Source of the DNA: Larix sibirica
Lineage: Eukaryota > Streptophyta > Pinopsida > Pinales > Pinaceae
Direction: 5' to 3'
Length of the DNA: 12,426 bases
Assembly: GCA_004151065.3 (NCBI GenBank)
Contig: NWUY0303918068.1
Span: 1 to 12,426, forward strand
The notes beneath the pieces are model-generated. The model did not search any database. It was given only the letters and a program-made list of their open reading frames with translations, and was not told the DNA's origin. Every line of letters starts with the position of its first letter. Position 1 is the first letter of the stretch. This document shows positions 1-8,611 of this stretch, piece by piece. A program made the position numbers and the translations under genes.

Positions 1-19
1 GCTTCAAGATTCTTGGCTA

Positions 20-500
20 TTAGAATTCTTTCATGGTATTCAACCTATATAGAATTCTCACACATCGTTGGGATTCCAATAGCCTTAGAGCTACTTCATG
101 AAATGATAAATATTTGACCATAGCATTTAATCCTTTGGTTGTTGCATTATGACCATTGGCCAAGTAATGTGTCTTCATAGTGGCCTTCTCAATGCACTCC
201 TGTAGATATTTAGGAGTGATGGAGTCTATGATTCTAATAGCTGCAATGTCCTCATCTTTGATGATCCTCAATTCTTCCAACCACTGTTCTTTTGGTATTG
301 GGTCCTCAAATGTACTAGGAGATGACAAATGACACCTTTCAAAAGCTATGGCAATGCTTTGGTGAATGTCCTCACATTTGGAAATGGAATCTTTTACTTC
401 ATTCTGCAATTTATTTTCAACTTTCTGGAAGCTATCCAAGGTGGTAAAATCCAACTTGAGTTCATCCGTGGATCCCTTGGGAAAATATGGAGGGATTTAT
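20..500 (-). pseudogene. C-terminal helical domain of the unnamed gene
   Basis: About 150 codons read without a stop after the TAA near 500: PPYFPKGSTDELKLDFTTLD, then a helical stretch (SFQKVENKLQNEVKDSISKC), PKEQWLEELRIIKDEDIAAI, SITPKYLQECIEKATMKTHY and KGLNAMVKYLSFHEVALRLL. The residue at 454 is Leu (TTG) and not an initiator, since the frame continues upstream. This is the best-preserved part of the gene. It ends with TAA at 22-20. No family is recognised. Confidence 0.55.
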
Positions 501-639
501 TTGGTTGTTTTCCTCCATGCAGTCAGCTTGTTGATTCTATTTTAAATCTCTATAAGCTTTTTCCTGTAGAAGTGGCTTCCTCGGATATCTTCCTGAGTCG
601 AGTTACCAATCCTTTTACTTCATAAGTCTATTCAGTGAG

Positions 640-1200
640 CAATTATTGAGAATGGAACAATTGTTCCTAAAGGGAAGAAGCACAATCACAAATGGTGTCA
701 ATTCTTGATTATGTTCTTGTGTTGTATTTAATTGAATTTCCAGTGATTCCTTTTCTTTGTTAAGCTCTGCTATTTGTGCTTGAAGAGATTCCTTCTCTAT
801 AGTCATAGATTCCACTTGTTGATCCCACTATTTTTCTTTCTCTTGCATTCCTCTCAGTTGAGATTGGAGATATTCTTTTTCACCTTCTAATATTTCTATC
901 TGGACATTAAGCGAGTCCTTCTCATCTTCTAGGATTTGCATGGTTTGCATGGCTTCTTCTTTTTGTAGCTCCAGGGAATCTCATTGGCGTCTCATATCAA
1001 TCCCTTTGCTCCTAGCTTGCACTAGATTATATTTCAATTTGACCACTTTGTCCTTGTTGTTTTCTACATTCTCCATTAGTTTGTGTATGTTATCTTCATT
1101 AGCTAATGCCACAACCACATTAATAGATGCCGTGAATTTTGGATCTTAATTTGTGCCCTCAACTACTGGGACTTCCTGTATAGTGACAATATCAAGCTAC
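640..1200 (-). pseudogene. Long coiled-coil region of the unnamed gene
   Basis: The frame is open for about 180 codons with three stops. It begins DIVTIQEVPVVEG and becomes a leucine/isoleucine heptad region: LELQKEEAMQTMQILEDEKD, LNVQIEILEGEKEYLQSQL, QAQIAELNKEKESLEIQLN. Hydrophobic residues recur at a/d-like positions over at least 110 residues, so a parallel dimeric coiled coil is the natural reading. The family suggests a scaffold, tether or filament-like role, but nothing in the sequence identifies a partner. Confidence 0.55.
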
Positions 1201-1214
1201 GAAGCAAATTTTGA

Positions 1215-2196
1215 GTCTCTTTTCTGTTCTCTTCATAATAGTCTTTCTTTTTGGCTCATAGACTATTGTTTCCAATTTAGAAACCTCATGTTGCTTGGAT
1301 GGTGTAAATGGCGTAAGTCCCAATTCAACTAGAGGAAGATGTCCTCCAGTTAGAGGACCTTATGTGTTTCTATGTGTTTTATTATCAATGTCCATATATC
1401 GGTTTCCATTACCTTCTCGTAGATCTTGGGATTCCACAACTTTCTTGAGAAATTCTTCTTCTTCTTCCTTTTTGTTCAATACCTCTTCTTATAGTCTTTT
1501 CTCTTCTTGTTTGGAAGCCAACTTGTAAATTTTTTCTTGTTTATCCTTTTTTTGTAGCTCTTCAATTATTTATTTCTCATTTCTCTTTTCTTCTTCCTTC
1601 TTATCCATTTCTTCTTCTTGTAGTCTCTTAGCATTTTCAACCAAAAGAGCTTCTTCTACTGCCTTTTTTCTTGTAGCTTCTTCTAGGTATTCTTGTGCTG
1701 ATGTATTAGATGGCTTGCTGGAACTTGTCCCTTTCCTTTTGCCGAGCCTTTTGTTTAAGTCTACAATATTCTTTAACTATATGTACACTTCCTCCTCTTG
1801 TAATAATTGATATGCAGATTCATAATTAATTCTAACTGATTGGAAATGTAAATCCACTTTATGATGGCTATCATTTCTTACAAAAATATTTTCACTGAAA
1901 TGATAAGAATCCAACTATTTCAAAAATTATTTAGCCTCCTTGAATTTATTAAATTTATATGCTCCAATTGTGAGTGGGAGTGGAGGTCAAGAAGATTTCT
2001 TATTTTCATGTAAGAAACGCCCAATACCATTTATAAATACCTGTCTCACTATCTCCTTTAAAATGATGTAATCAGTAACATATTTCATCATCAATAGTGG
2101 AACTTTTGAACCTCCATACACACGTAGATAAGTACCTTTAGGAGTAAAGAAATAATCCTCTAACTGTGCGACTACAACAAGGGCTTCATCATACAT
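1215..2196 (-). pseudogene. Middle region: end of globular part, basic patch, Lys/Glu-rich helix
   Basis: A single frame holds for about 980 bases with eight or so stops. It starts MYDEALVVVAQLEDYFFTP and continues YLRVYGGSKVPLLMMKYVTD, then a linker, then a basic patch LNKRLGKRKG near 1750 that could serve as a nuclear localisation signal. From about 1700 to 1420 it is a charged helix with repeated KKEEEK, EELQKKDK and NKKEEEEE runs. On the plus strand this appears as a CTT/TTC-rich tract. Beyond it, PLTGGHLPLVELGLTPF marks a return to ordinary sequence before a frameshift near 1205. Confidence 0.5.
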
Positions 2197-2219
2197 ACAA
2201 TTTGGTTCTTTCTAAAAAA

Positions 2220-3178
2220 TCAACTTGTATAATGGAACCAAGAAGTCTTTGCAAATTTGTTTGTAAATTTTTTATGTTTCTGAATCCATAGAATCTGATA
2301 TGCCATGTACACTGAATTTTCGCTAGGACTCCATCTGCACCCAAGACCTAGAAAATGATTTGGGGTCATAATGCAATCTATAAGGTAGGATGACATATGA
2401 AATTCAGCCTTCTTTGCTTTAAGTCCTTTTTGTGCATTGTCGATATCCTGCACCGTGTTTTTAGAGATAATATCGACCCAGTTGAACACTGTACCATGCA
2501 TTGTGATATGATATAACATATGTATCCAACTGAGTTTGTAGGTGGATGAGTTGGATATTTCATATAATCTACATAGGAGAGTGGCAACAATCTTGAAAGG
2601 ATTCTTCAACAACTTAGTCTCATACTCTCCACTAGTTATTTGACTCAACTATTTTCTAGGCAATAACATCTTCTTTGCACACTCCGCATGATCTATCTTC
2701 AAGTTTTTAATCCAATCTTTTGTCAAAAATTGGGAGTTTGTAAGCCTTTCCTATATGGGCTGGCTGGAATGGAAAAGCCTCTTCCTGTAGCGTTTGCAAT
2801 GATCCGAGCTTTAATATCAACATAGGGGAGAATCCACCCTCTCACTTCGGCGCATGGGAACAATTTTGGTCATGTAGCAACTTTGTGAATACCCGAATTC
2901 TTAATATTTTGGTAGATCAAATCTTCTTCAATGGGTTTTTCCGGTATATTTTGATCTCTAATCAAGTGATGCAGTTCACCCCACTTGAACTTAGGGGCCA
3001 CTCCCGTGATTGGTTGAGTATCATCAAATTGAATTTGTATGGCCATTTCTGGGGCAGCTTCATCATTTGAATCCAATATTACCTTAGCGGTATTCTTTGG
3101 ATCCCTCTTTGACATCTCTTGATCCTGTGAAGCAAGGAAAATATCATTGTGTTGCATAGATTCCATTAAAACTTTAAA
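2220..3178 (-). pseudogene. N-terminal globular region of the unnamed gene
   Basis: An acidic lead (SNDEAAPEMAIQIQFDD) is followed by a mixed alpha/beta-looking region with many aromatic residues: KWGELHHLIRDQNIPEKP, VRGWILPYVDIKARII, TKDWIKNLKIDHAECAKKML, SGEYETKLLKNPFKIV and MAYQILWIQKHKKFTNKF. Three breaks are visible: a TGA at 2871-2869, a one-base loss in the T-run near 2733, and a TAG at 2651-2649. The density of W, Y, F and C argues for a folded domain and not a disordered linker. It resembles no enzyme family I can name. I considered the plant mobile domain but could not find its usual motifs. Confidence 0.5.
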
Positions 3179-3642
3179 CTACATGGAATTCAAGCAAACA
3201 AGGAATAGTTGTAAAATAATTCAATGAACAAATCTATTAAGGCTTGAATATGTAATCAACTGTCATTGTAAATAACGTTAAATCCCTCATCAATATGATC
3301 GTGAAACCAAAATCCATTTATAAGAAACACAAACAATGTGCGTGCTATGAAATTAGAATTTAGTTGCATCTGAGAAACACAATTAAATACTAAGGTTTAA
3401 GTGCTTCTTCCCTCACAGTATTTTAGTGACAATGAGTAAGGATTAGGGATATTAAAACATATGTATAAATGGAACATCTAAAGCCCTCGGGTTGTAACAG
3501 ATTTGAACCGGCCAATGAAATAGAGAACCCAAAGAAAAAATGGTCTACACTAGCAACCAATCACGCAATCTCCTTTTATGACACAAATCCTTGAACGCCA
3601 AGTGTGAAAAACTCAATCAGGATGAGGACAAAAGATTCTTAC
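3179..3642 (-). other. Putative spliceosomal intron, 464 bp
   Basis: The donor at 3646-3637 reads CCAG|GTAAGA, a perfect plant consensus. The acceptor at 3181-3178 reads TAG|T. Both sides are phase 0, so the codons ahead of the donor join in frame with TTT AAA GTT TTA ATG upstream of the long exon-2 frame. The interval itself is AT-rich, stop-filled in all frames and has no coding signal. The acceptor is inferred from frame continuity, and its polypyrimidine tract is weak, so the 3' boundary is less certain than the donor. Confidence 0.5.
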
Positions 3643-3747
3643 CTGGATAGATGACAAGCATACTGATTAGTTTGCAGTCGAGCTGGCCGAGATTCCTCTT
3701 ACAGGTGGTGCGGGGGATGCAAACGACATCGAAAAGAGACAAAGCAT
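3643..3747 (-). pseudogene. First coding exon of the unnamed minus-strand gene
   Basis: The 35 codons read from ATG 3747 begin MLCLFSMSFASPAPPVRG. A second in-frame ATG lies at 3729. One stop (TAA, 3669-3667) interrupts it, one transition from CAA. The exon ends in phase 0 at CAG, immediately before GTAAGA. It lies 44 bases downstream of a telobox-like motif, as expected for a plant 5' leader. The first exon is small and Ser/Ala/Pro-rich, with no recognisable domain. The start is inferred only from the in-frame join with exon 2; the ATG at 3166 inside exon 2 is an alternative start. Confidence 0.45.
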
Positions 3748-3790
3748 GAGCGCTCTAATGGGGTTTTGGTATGAAAGGCGCTCCCTTGAA

Positions 3791-3798
3791 AAACCCTA
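3791..3798 (-). promoter_or_regulatory. Telobox-like motif near the presumed transcription start
   Basis: The plus strand reads AAACCCTA, so the minus-strand transcript would read TAGGGTTT in the leader just ahead of exon 1. Teloboxes of this kind are common near plant transcription starts. An AT-rich stretch at about 3846-3862 could act as a TATA region. Position and orientation fit a promoter for the minus-strand gene, but a motif this short can also occur by chance. Confidence 0.35.
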
Positions 3799-3990
3799 GC
3801 TTGTTTTACAAGTGAAATCAAACAGTCAAATTATGCGTTTAAAAGGTTTAAAATAAATTATTTCGGAGTTGTAAAACAATATCACTTCGACACATATCAG
3901 AGGATAATCACAATCTCTCGTGATGGAAACATTGGCGACGAACGAACTTGTATGTCCGATGAAATGAGCCTTCGTTAACTCTCATCTTCC

Positions 3991-4006
3991 ACCGATGTGC
4001 ATCGGT
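3991..4006. repeat. 16-bp perfect inverted repeat
   Basis: ACCGATG-TG-CATCGGT has 7-base arms and a 2-base spacer. GTGCAT also repeats directly 8 bases apart (3997 and 4005). It sits inside the CpG-retaining block, about 200 bases upstream of the telobox, where a dimeric transcription factor site is possible. Function is inference. Confidence 0.4.
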
Positions 4007-4305
4007 GCATAATCTCATTAAGCTCTGAAAGTCGGGTGTGATGGCATTTCGATGGAGAATCCGAAAGTGATGCTACACAATTGGGGGAAGAAAAATATTC
4101 CGCGCCAAATAGTTTCAGATAAATAAACGCACTAGGATGCCGATAATATTTGGTGTCAAAACCATAAATCTGGAAAACCGGTTCATTTCCCAGATTATTT
4201 CGATAACTTTTCAAAGTTTCCAAACTATAAATGTTTCCGCGATTAAAAAAAGTCACGGTGCGTTTCGATCAAACTAACCTTCGGAAGGGTTGAACAATCT
4301 CCTTT

Positions 4306-4491
4306 GAAGTTTCGGTGTGATTTACAAAAATCATCCGACGTTTAGGCATAAAAACTAAAAATTTCCCGATGTTTCAGATATTTTTGCAAAACATCGTCCA
4401 CGTTTCAACATAAAATTGACAACTTCATTGATGTTTCGAAGACTTTTTTCACAAGTCGCCGAAATGTGAAACTTCGAAAGAAAAGGGTCAA
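4306..4491. repeat. Degenerate tandem repeat with 62-base period
   Basis: The motif GAWGTTTC followed by a T-rich run and ACAA/GCAAAA recurs at 4306, 4368 and 4430, exactly 62 bases apart. A second anchor, CGTTT followed by CATAAAA, recurs at 4339 and 4401, also 62 apart. An older copy of that anchor at 4261 is offset by 16 extra bases. Identity between units is moderate, so this is an old duplication. The third unit is partial. It fits a promoter-type or subterminal repeat better than a satellite. Confidence 0.45.
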
Positions 4492-4584
4492 AAATGGAAA
4501 AATGTCTAAGTAATCCCCCTCTTTCCTATGAAAAAATTAGCTTAAAGCAGTACTAGAATTAGTTTAAAGAAACACTAAAAATGA

Positions 4585-4941
4585 GTGGATCAAGCAAAAA
4601 GTTGGGAGAAAGAAAGAGGGGCCCCAACCTTTCGAGAAAATGTTGGGGAGGGTGGTTGCAGCTGCAATAGGGTGGTAATAAGAAAACAATCATAAAAAGA
4701 TATCAATGAGGAAGAGAGATAAATAGTGGAGGGGGAATAAATATTTTCTCGTAAAGTAGGAAGAAAGCAAGCCAAATAAGTTAGAGAGGAGATCACAAAC
4801 AAAGAAAATATGTTGGGCCTGCAATCAATGTTGGATAACAACATCATATCAAGTTCAAAGATCATATCTACTAAAGGAGTCAGAAACCCTGCGACCTCGA
4901 GCTCACAAAAGGGAGGATCCACCAAGTCAATAGTTAAATAA
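4585..4941 (+). pseudogene. LINE ORF1 C-terminal remnant
   Basis: Frame 1 reads to a TAA that overlaps the ORF2 start codon. The last 53 codons are free of stops (VREEITNKENMLGLQSM, then SSSKIISTKGVRNPATSSSQ). Upstream lie four stops, all TAA (4693, 4720, 4738, 4777), each one change from CAA. The composition is basic and Ser/Gln-rich, as in the tail of plant LINE ORF1 RNA-binding proteins. The expected upstream RNA-binding domain and CCHC knuckle are not seen, consistent with 5' truncation. Confidence 0.55.
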
Positions 4942-4943
4942 TG
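4939..4943 (+). promoter_or_regulatory. TAATG overlap of ORF1 stop and ORF2 start
   Basis: The ORF1 stop TAA (4939-4941) and the ORF2 ATG (4941-4943) share one base. This arrangement is known to support termination-reinitiation in some LINEs (the SART1 group of silkworm uses UAAUG). Here it suggests that ORF2 was translated by reinitiation after ORF1. Confidence 0.5.
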
Positions 4944-5641
4944 AAATTAGTTTCCTGGAATAGTAGAGGAATGGGGAGTAGAATCAAGGATGAATCCTTG
5001 AGATAATTAATAAATACAGAAAATCTCGCAATCCTTCTACTCAAGGAGACTAAGCTACAATAAAGGGCCATGTAAGACTTAGTGCATAAGTAATGGAATT
5101 GATGCAAAAGGATATCAATCAACTCGAGAGGGGATTCAGGAGGAATTAATACACTATGGGATAGTATAGATCTCGAACTAAAACTATACAAACCCAACAT
5201 TGGATATACTTGGATCTAGTAATTATAGAATCTAGAGCCCACTTTAAAATTTTCAATTTATATGTTCCAATGCATTATAAAGAAAAGTTAGAGTGTTAGC
5301 AAAAATGAAAGAGATAGAATAAGGCTAGGGAATATCATTATAGCAGGTGATTTAAATATAGTCCTCTCTTCAGAATAAAAAAGGGAGGTACTTGTGTAAG
5401 AGATGCTTCAAGAGAACATTTAGAGGATATGATATTGGCATGGGACCGAATAGACATTAAGCTGAAAAATGGAAATTTTACATGGTCAAATAGAAGGATA
5501 GGCTCACAATATATAGTATCCAGATTAGACAGGTTTCTAATCAGCAGTATCTACTTAGAGGATAAACTAGAAATCTATTCTTTTATCATACCCTCAACCT
5601 CCTATGATCACAAGCCAATTAGTCTCTCTTTAACCAAAAAA
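4941..5641 (+). pseudogene. LINE ORF2: APE-type endonuclease domain
   Basis: ORF2 starts MKLVSWNSRGMGSRIKDESL, the standard opening of plant LINE endonucleases. The landmarks follow in order: LLLKETKL with the catalytic Glu (usually QET), FKIFNLYVPMHYKEKLE, the GDLN motif at 5346-5357, GNFTWSNRR, RLDRFL, and YDHKPISL near the end, where the conserved Asp-His pair is kept but the preceding Ser is Tyr. The enzyme nicks target DNA to prime reverse transcription. Frames change near 5220, 5330 and 5385, and there are several stops, chiefly in the first 150 bases. Confidence 0.85.
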
Positions 5642-7150
5642 TAAAACTACGGGAATTTACCTTTTATATTTAACCCCTCATGGCTCCATCATCCTAAGGT
5701 TGTTGAGATTATCATTTTAACTTGGAAGAGGAAAAGGGAAGGTTCTCCAAGTTATATATGGGAGTCGAAAACAAAGGCAGTCAAATCGGCTCTAAAGCAG
5801 TGGTCCAAAAATAATTATGTAGAGCCCTTTTCTAAAAAAACAAGATTAAAGTAAAATTGGAAGAAATTCAAGCGCAAATGGAAGTAGACGATCCAAATTT
5901 ACAATAGAGAGTAGAGGAAATTAAAATGAACAGAAGACTCTAAATAGTACATAGAGAAGAGGAAGAATTTTGGCAACTAAAATTTATAAGTTTGTGGCTA
6001 CAGGAAGGAGACTAAAATACATTATATTTTCATAGACAAGAAAAATCAAGGCAAATCCAAAATAATGTTAAATAAATCACCAATTCGAATGGTAATAAAG
6101 TTATGGGATAAAAGAATATTAAGGCAGAAGCATTCAAACATTTTAGAAATCTATTATCAAAGAAAGAAGAAGTGAAAAATCAAACAATTATGGAAATGAT
6201 AAACAATATCCCCACCTCAAATTGTCAAATAGACAATCAAGAATTAGATAGAGAAATAGAGGAAGGAGAGGTAATCAATGCAATCCAGGAATTAAAACCA
6301 GAAAAATCTCAAGGGACAGATGGGTTCTCCATATAATTCTATAGAAAATTTTGGGAGTTAATAAAAACATATTTATTTAAGATGATTAAATGGTCTTTGA
6401 AAAAAGGTAAATTAGGAGGAGGCACAAACTCCTCATTTCTAGCTCTAATCCTAAAAGAGAAAAATTCTGTAACTTTGTCTAGGCTTAGGACAATCTCATT
6501 GTGCAACTCTTCCTACAAAATAATATCAAAGATTTTATCCGACAGTGTCAAACCATTGATGTCCCAAATAATATTAGAAAATCAAGGGGGTTTCATCCCT
6601 AAAAGGCAAATTATTGACAACACTATTATAGTTCAAGAAGAAATCCACTCCAGTAAATCTAGGAAAGCGAGGACTGGTCATAAAAATGGATATGACCAAT
6701 GCTTTCGATAAAGTAAGAAACTCCTTTTTGTTCATAGTTCTAAGTAAATTTGGATTCTCTACAAATTTTATAGGATGGGTAAAACCATGCATACATTGCC
6801 ATGGATTGCACCATTGATAAATGTAAGAATCACTAATTTCTTACAGGAGGAAAGGGGATTGAGATAGGGATTCCCATTCTCTCCCATTATTTATATTTTA
6901 TAGTAGATTCTCTAAGTAGAAAACTTGAGTATGAAAGGAATTTTGGAAACCTATCAGGCATCTGAATTGTTAGAGATGTTAAGGATCTGAATCATTCCCA
7001 GTTTGAAGACAATACATTGTTGTTAGGAGGAGCATCAATGTATATAGTAGATAGATTCAAAACTATTTTAGACATGTATATGAGGACTTCAGGTGGAGAA
7101 GTAAAGAACCATAAATGTTGCACTTTTTGATGGAATACATAATCTACAAG
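5642..7150 (+). pseudogene. LINE ORF2: linker and reverse transcriptase
   Basis: The linker shows PFIFNPSWL, LWLQEGD and TLYFHRQEKSRQIQNN. The RT then reads LKPEKSQGTDGFS, RLRTISLCNSSYKIISKIL and QGGFIPKRQIIDNTIIVQE. Motif A, KMDMTNAFDKV, is intact (Asp at 6689). Motif B, RGLR*GFPFSPIIY, has a TAG at 6865-6867 in place of the usual Gln. Motif C at 7002-7013 reads FEDN where FADD is expected, so one catalytic Asp is Asn. Frame 1 runs 5851-6711, frame 2 to about 6800, then frames 1 and 3. The copy cannot make an active polymerase. Confidence 0.88.
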
Positions 7151-8600
7151 CATTAAAAATATTGTTGGTATTTTTGGATTTTCTTCTAAAAAGGATTAGA
7201 ATTATTTCAACTAGATAGAAATCCCCATCTTCCTAGGGTGTCCCCAGGTAATGGACTGGATAAGTGTGATTAAAAAAATCAGGAAAAATGGAACAATGGG
7301 GAACACAATGGCTCATCCCAGCTGGTAGAGTAGTTCTAATAAAATCAACTATGTCGTCCTTAGCCATCTCTCAGAACTCCATCTTGCTTACCCTAGTTGG
7401 GATATCTAGGAATATTGATAGTCTACAACTCAAATTTCTATGGCAGGGTGGCAAATCCAATACTAAAAAATATCAATTGGTAAATTGGCAACAAGTGCTA
7501 GCGTCTAAAAATAGAGGAGGCTTAAAAATTAAGTGCACTAGTTTGCTAAATAAAGCTTTGGGGGCCAAAATATTATGGAATATTACTAAGGGGAAGAAGT
7601 GTGGTAGAAAAATGTTGTAAATAGGAAAATTACTCAATCAAAGAGAAGTAAAATTATAGATCAACAATTTGAAAATGAGTTGTGTATATACATATGGATT
7701 TTTTGCAAAACTTTGATAGACATAGTTAAAAATCAAGCTTTATGGATTCCAAGAAATGGATAAAGTATAAGATTATGGGAAAACCGTATCTTAGGATGGG
7801 TTGAGTTATGCAATAAAAACACCTTAATTCATTTACAAAGTTGGATGAAGGATAACAATTATCATACTCTAGCAGATATTTATGAGTACGATGATAAAGG
7901 AAGATGGAAGGGATGGTGGACCTTTAATCTCTTGGATAATTTACATCAACATTGGAACAATATGAAAAATTTGCTAAATGGAATTGCCCCTACAGATCAT
8001 TCAGTCAAGGATAGGTGGGTATGGGTCCCTAAATTCTACAATTACATAGTAAAGGAAGGATATGCAAGCAAAACAATGACATATGTGATTTTTCCAGAAA
8101 CTCATTATGCTATAATTTGGAAAAGTGATGCTTTGCCAAAAATAAATCTCTTTACCTGGGTACTATGTCATGAATTTTTTTAAACTTTTGATAATCTCCA
8201 TAGAAGAAGATTGCAAGAACCCTCTCAATGTCACCTATGAATTCAAGAGGAAGAAAGTGTGAAGCATTTGTTCCTGAAGTGCGAATTTGTAGTAGAAGTT
8301 TGGAGAAGAACATTTGAATTTCTAAACACCAATTTAGTTACCCCAAAACATTGGAGAGAAGCATTTATAACTTGGAACCATAATTATTAGAGGAAGTTCA
8401 TCAATAACCCACTTTTGAAGCAGGTTTGGAAATCCCTTCCTTACTGCATCATTTGGAAGATATGTCTAGCTAGGACTACTCTTATCTTCAAAAACACAAA
8501 ATATAAGGAGAGAGTAGTTGTAGGAAAGGTATGGGATATGATGCAAGAAACTATCAAGGTTAAAGGGGTGACTAAACAAAGAATTTAAGATTTGGATACA
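7151..8600 (+). pseudogene. LINE ORF2: RT thumb region and zinc-finger-like (zf-RVT) domain
   Basis: After motif C come IPIFLGCP, then WLIPAGRVVLIKSTMSSLAI, LKFLWQGGK and NRGGLKIKCTSLLNKALGAK, the conserved stretch that follows RT in plant LINEs. The part 7620-7800 is badly broken. From about 7800 to 8640 a single frame carries DRWVWVPKF, IIWKSDALPKINLFTWVLCH and NLHRRRLQEPSQCHL. The finger follows as CHL-stop-IQEEESVKHLFLKC, with the second metal ligand position replaced by TGA at 8238-8240, then VWRRTFEFLNTNL. Stops occur at 8180, 8238 and in later positions. Confidence 0.82.
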
Positions 8601-8611
8601 AAAGAAAGGAT

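Larger units (their letters stand above)
20..3747 (-). pseudogene. Decayed two-exon gene of unknown family (globular part, coiled coil, C-terminal helical domain)
   Basis: I do not recognise this family. Joining the reading segments on the minus strand gives a protein of about 1,050 residues. Exon 1 (3747-3643, 35 codons) starts at an ATG at 3747 or, in frame, at 3729. A 464-bp intron with consensus ends follows, and exon 2 runs from 3178 to the window start. Frame is kept in long stretches: 3178-about 2735, about 2733-2220, 2196-about 1205, about 1200-640, and about 500-20. These are separated by roughly four frameshifts (one in a T-run near 2733) and about 15 stops. Amino-acid usage is protein-like throughout, and the frame survives on both sides of each break, so this was once one gene. 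It ends in TAA-TAG at 22-17, which may be the true end or another lesion. Low-complexity K/E repeats rule out naming it by composition alone. It could be a cellular gene family or an accessory gene of a large retroelement; I saw no LTRs or primer-binding site. Confidence 0.6.
3570..4490. promoter_or_regulatory. CpG-retaining block between two divergent units
   Basis: By hand count, 3661-4500 contains 43 CpG dinucleotides in 840 bp. The equal-length LINE stretch 6001-6840 contains 4. The block spans exon 1 and everything upstream of the minus-strand gene, and stops just before the LINE remnant. In plants, methylated CpG decays to TpG/CpA, so retained CpG suggests either long-term low methylation (a promoter) or a younger origin than the flanks. 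A 93-codon minus-strand frame at 3975-4256 shows no family resemblance and I treat it as incidental. The block holds no other recognisable gene. Confidence 0.4.

Noticed and set aside
329-1528. Plus-strand open frames opposite the minus-strand gene
   Set aside because: They mirror the C-terminal domain, coiled coil and K/E helix; the minus strand has the coherent protein.
1420-1700. CTT/TTC microsatellite
   Set aside because: The repeat is irregular and is explained by Lys/Glu codons of the minus-strand helix.
20-3747. Assignment of the unnamed gene to the plant mobile domain family
   Set aside because: Overall layout is similar, but I could not find the family's diagnostic motifs.
3975-4256. 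93-codon minus-strand open frame
   Set aside because: No motif, no continuation on either side, and composition follows the GAAAC/TTTCG-rich block; better read as non-coding.
4590-5200. Two minus-strand open frames opposite the LINE start
   Set aside because: They are antisense to ORF1 tail and endonuclease, which carry the recognisable motifs on the plus strand.
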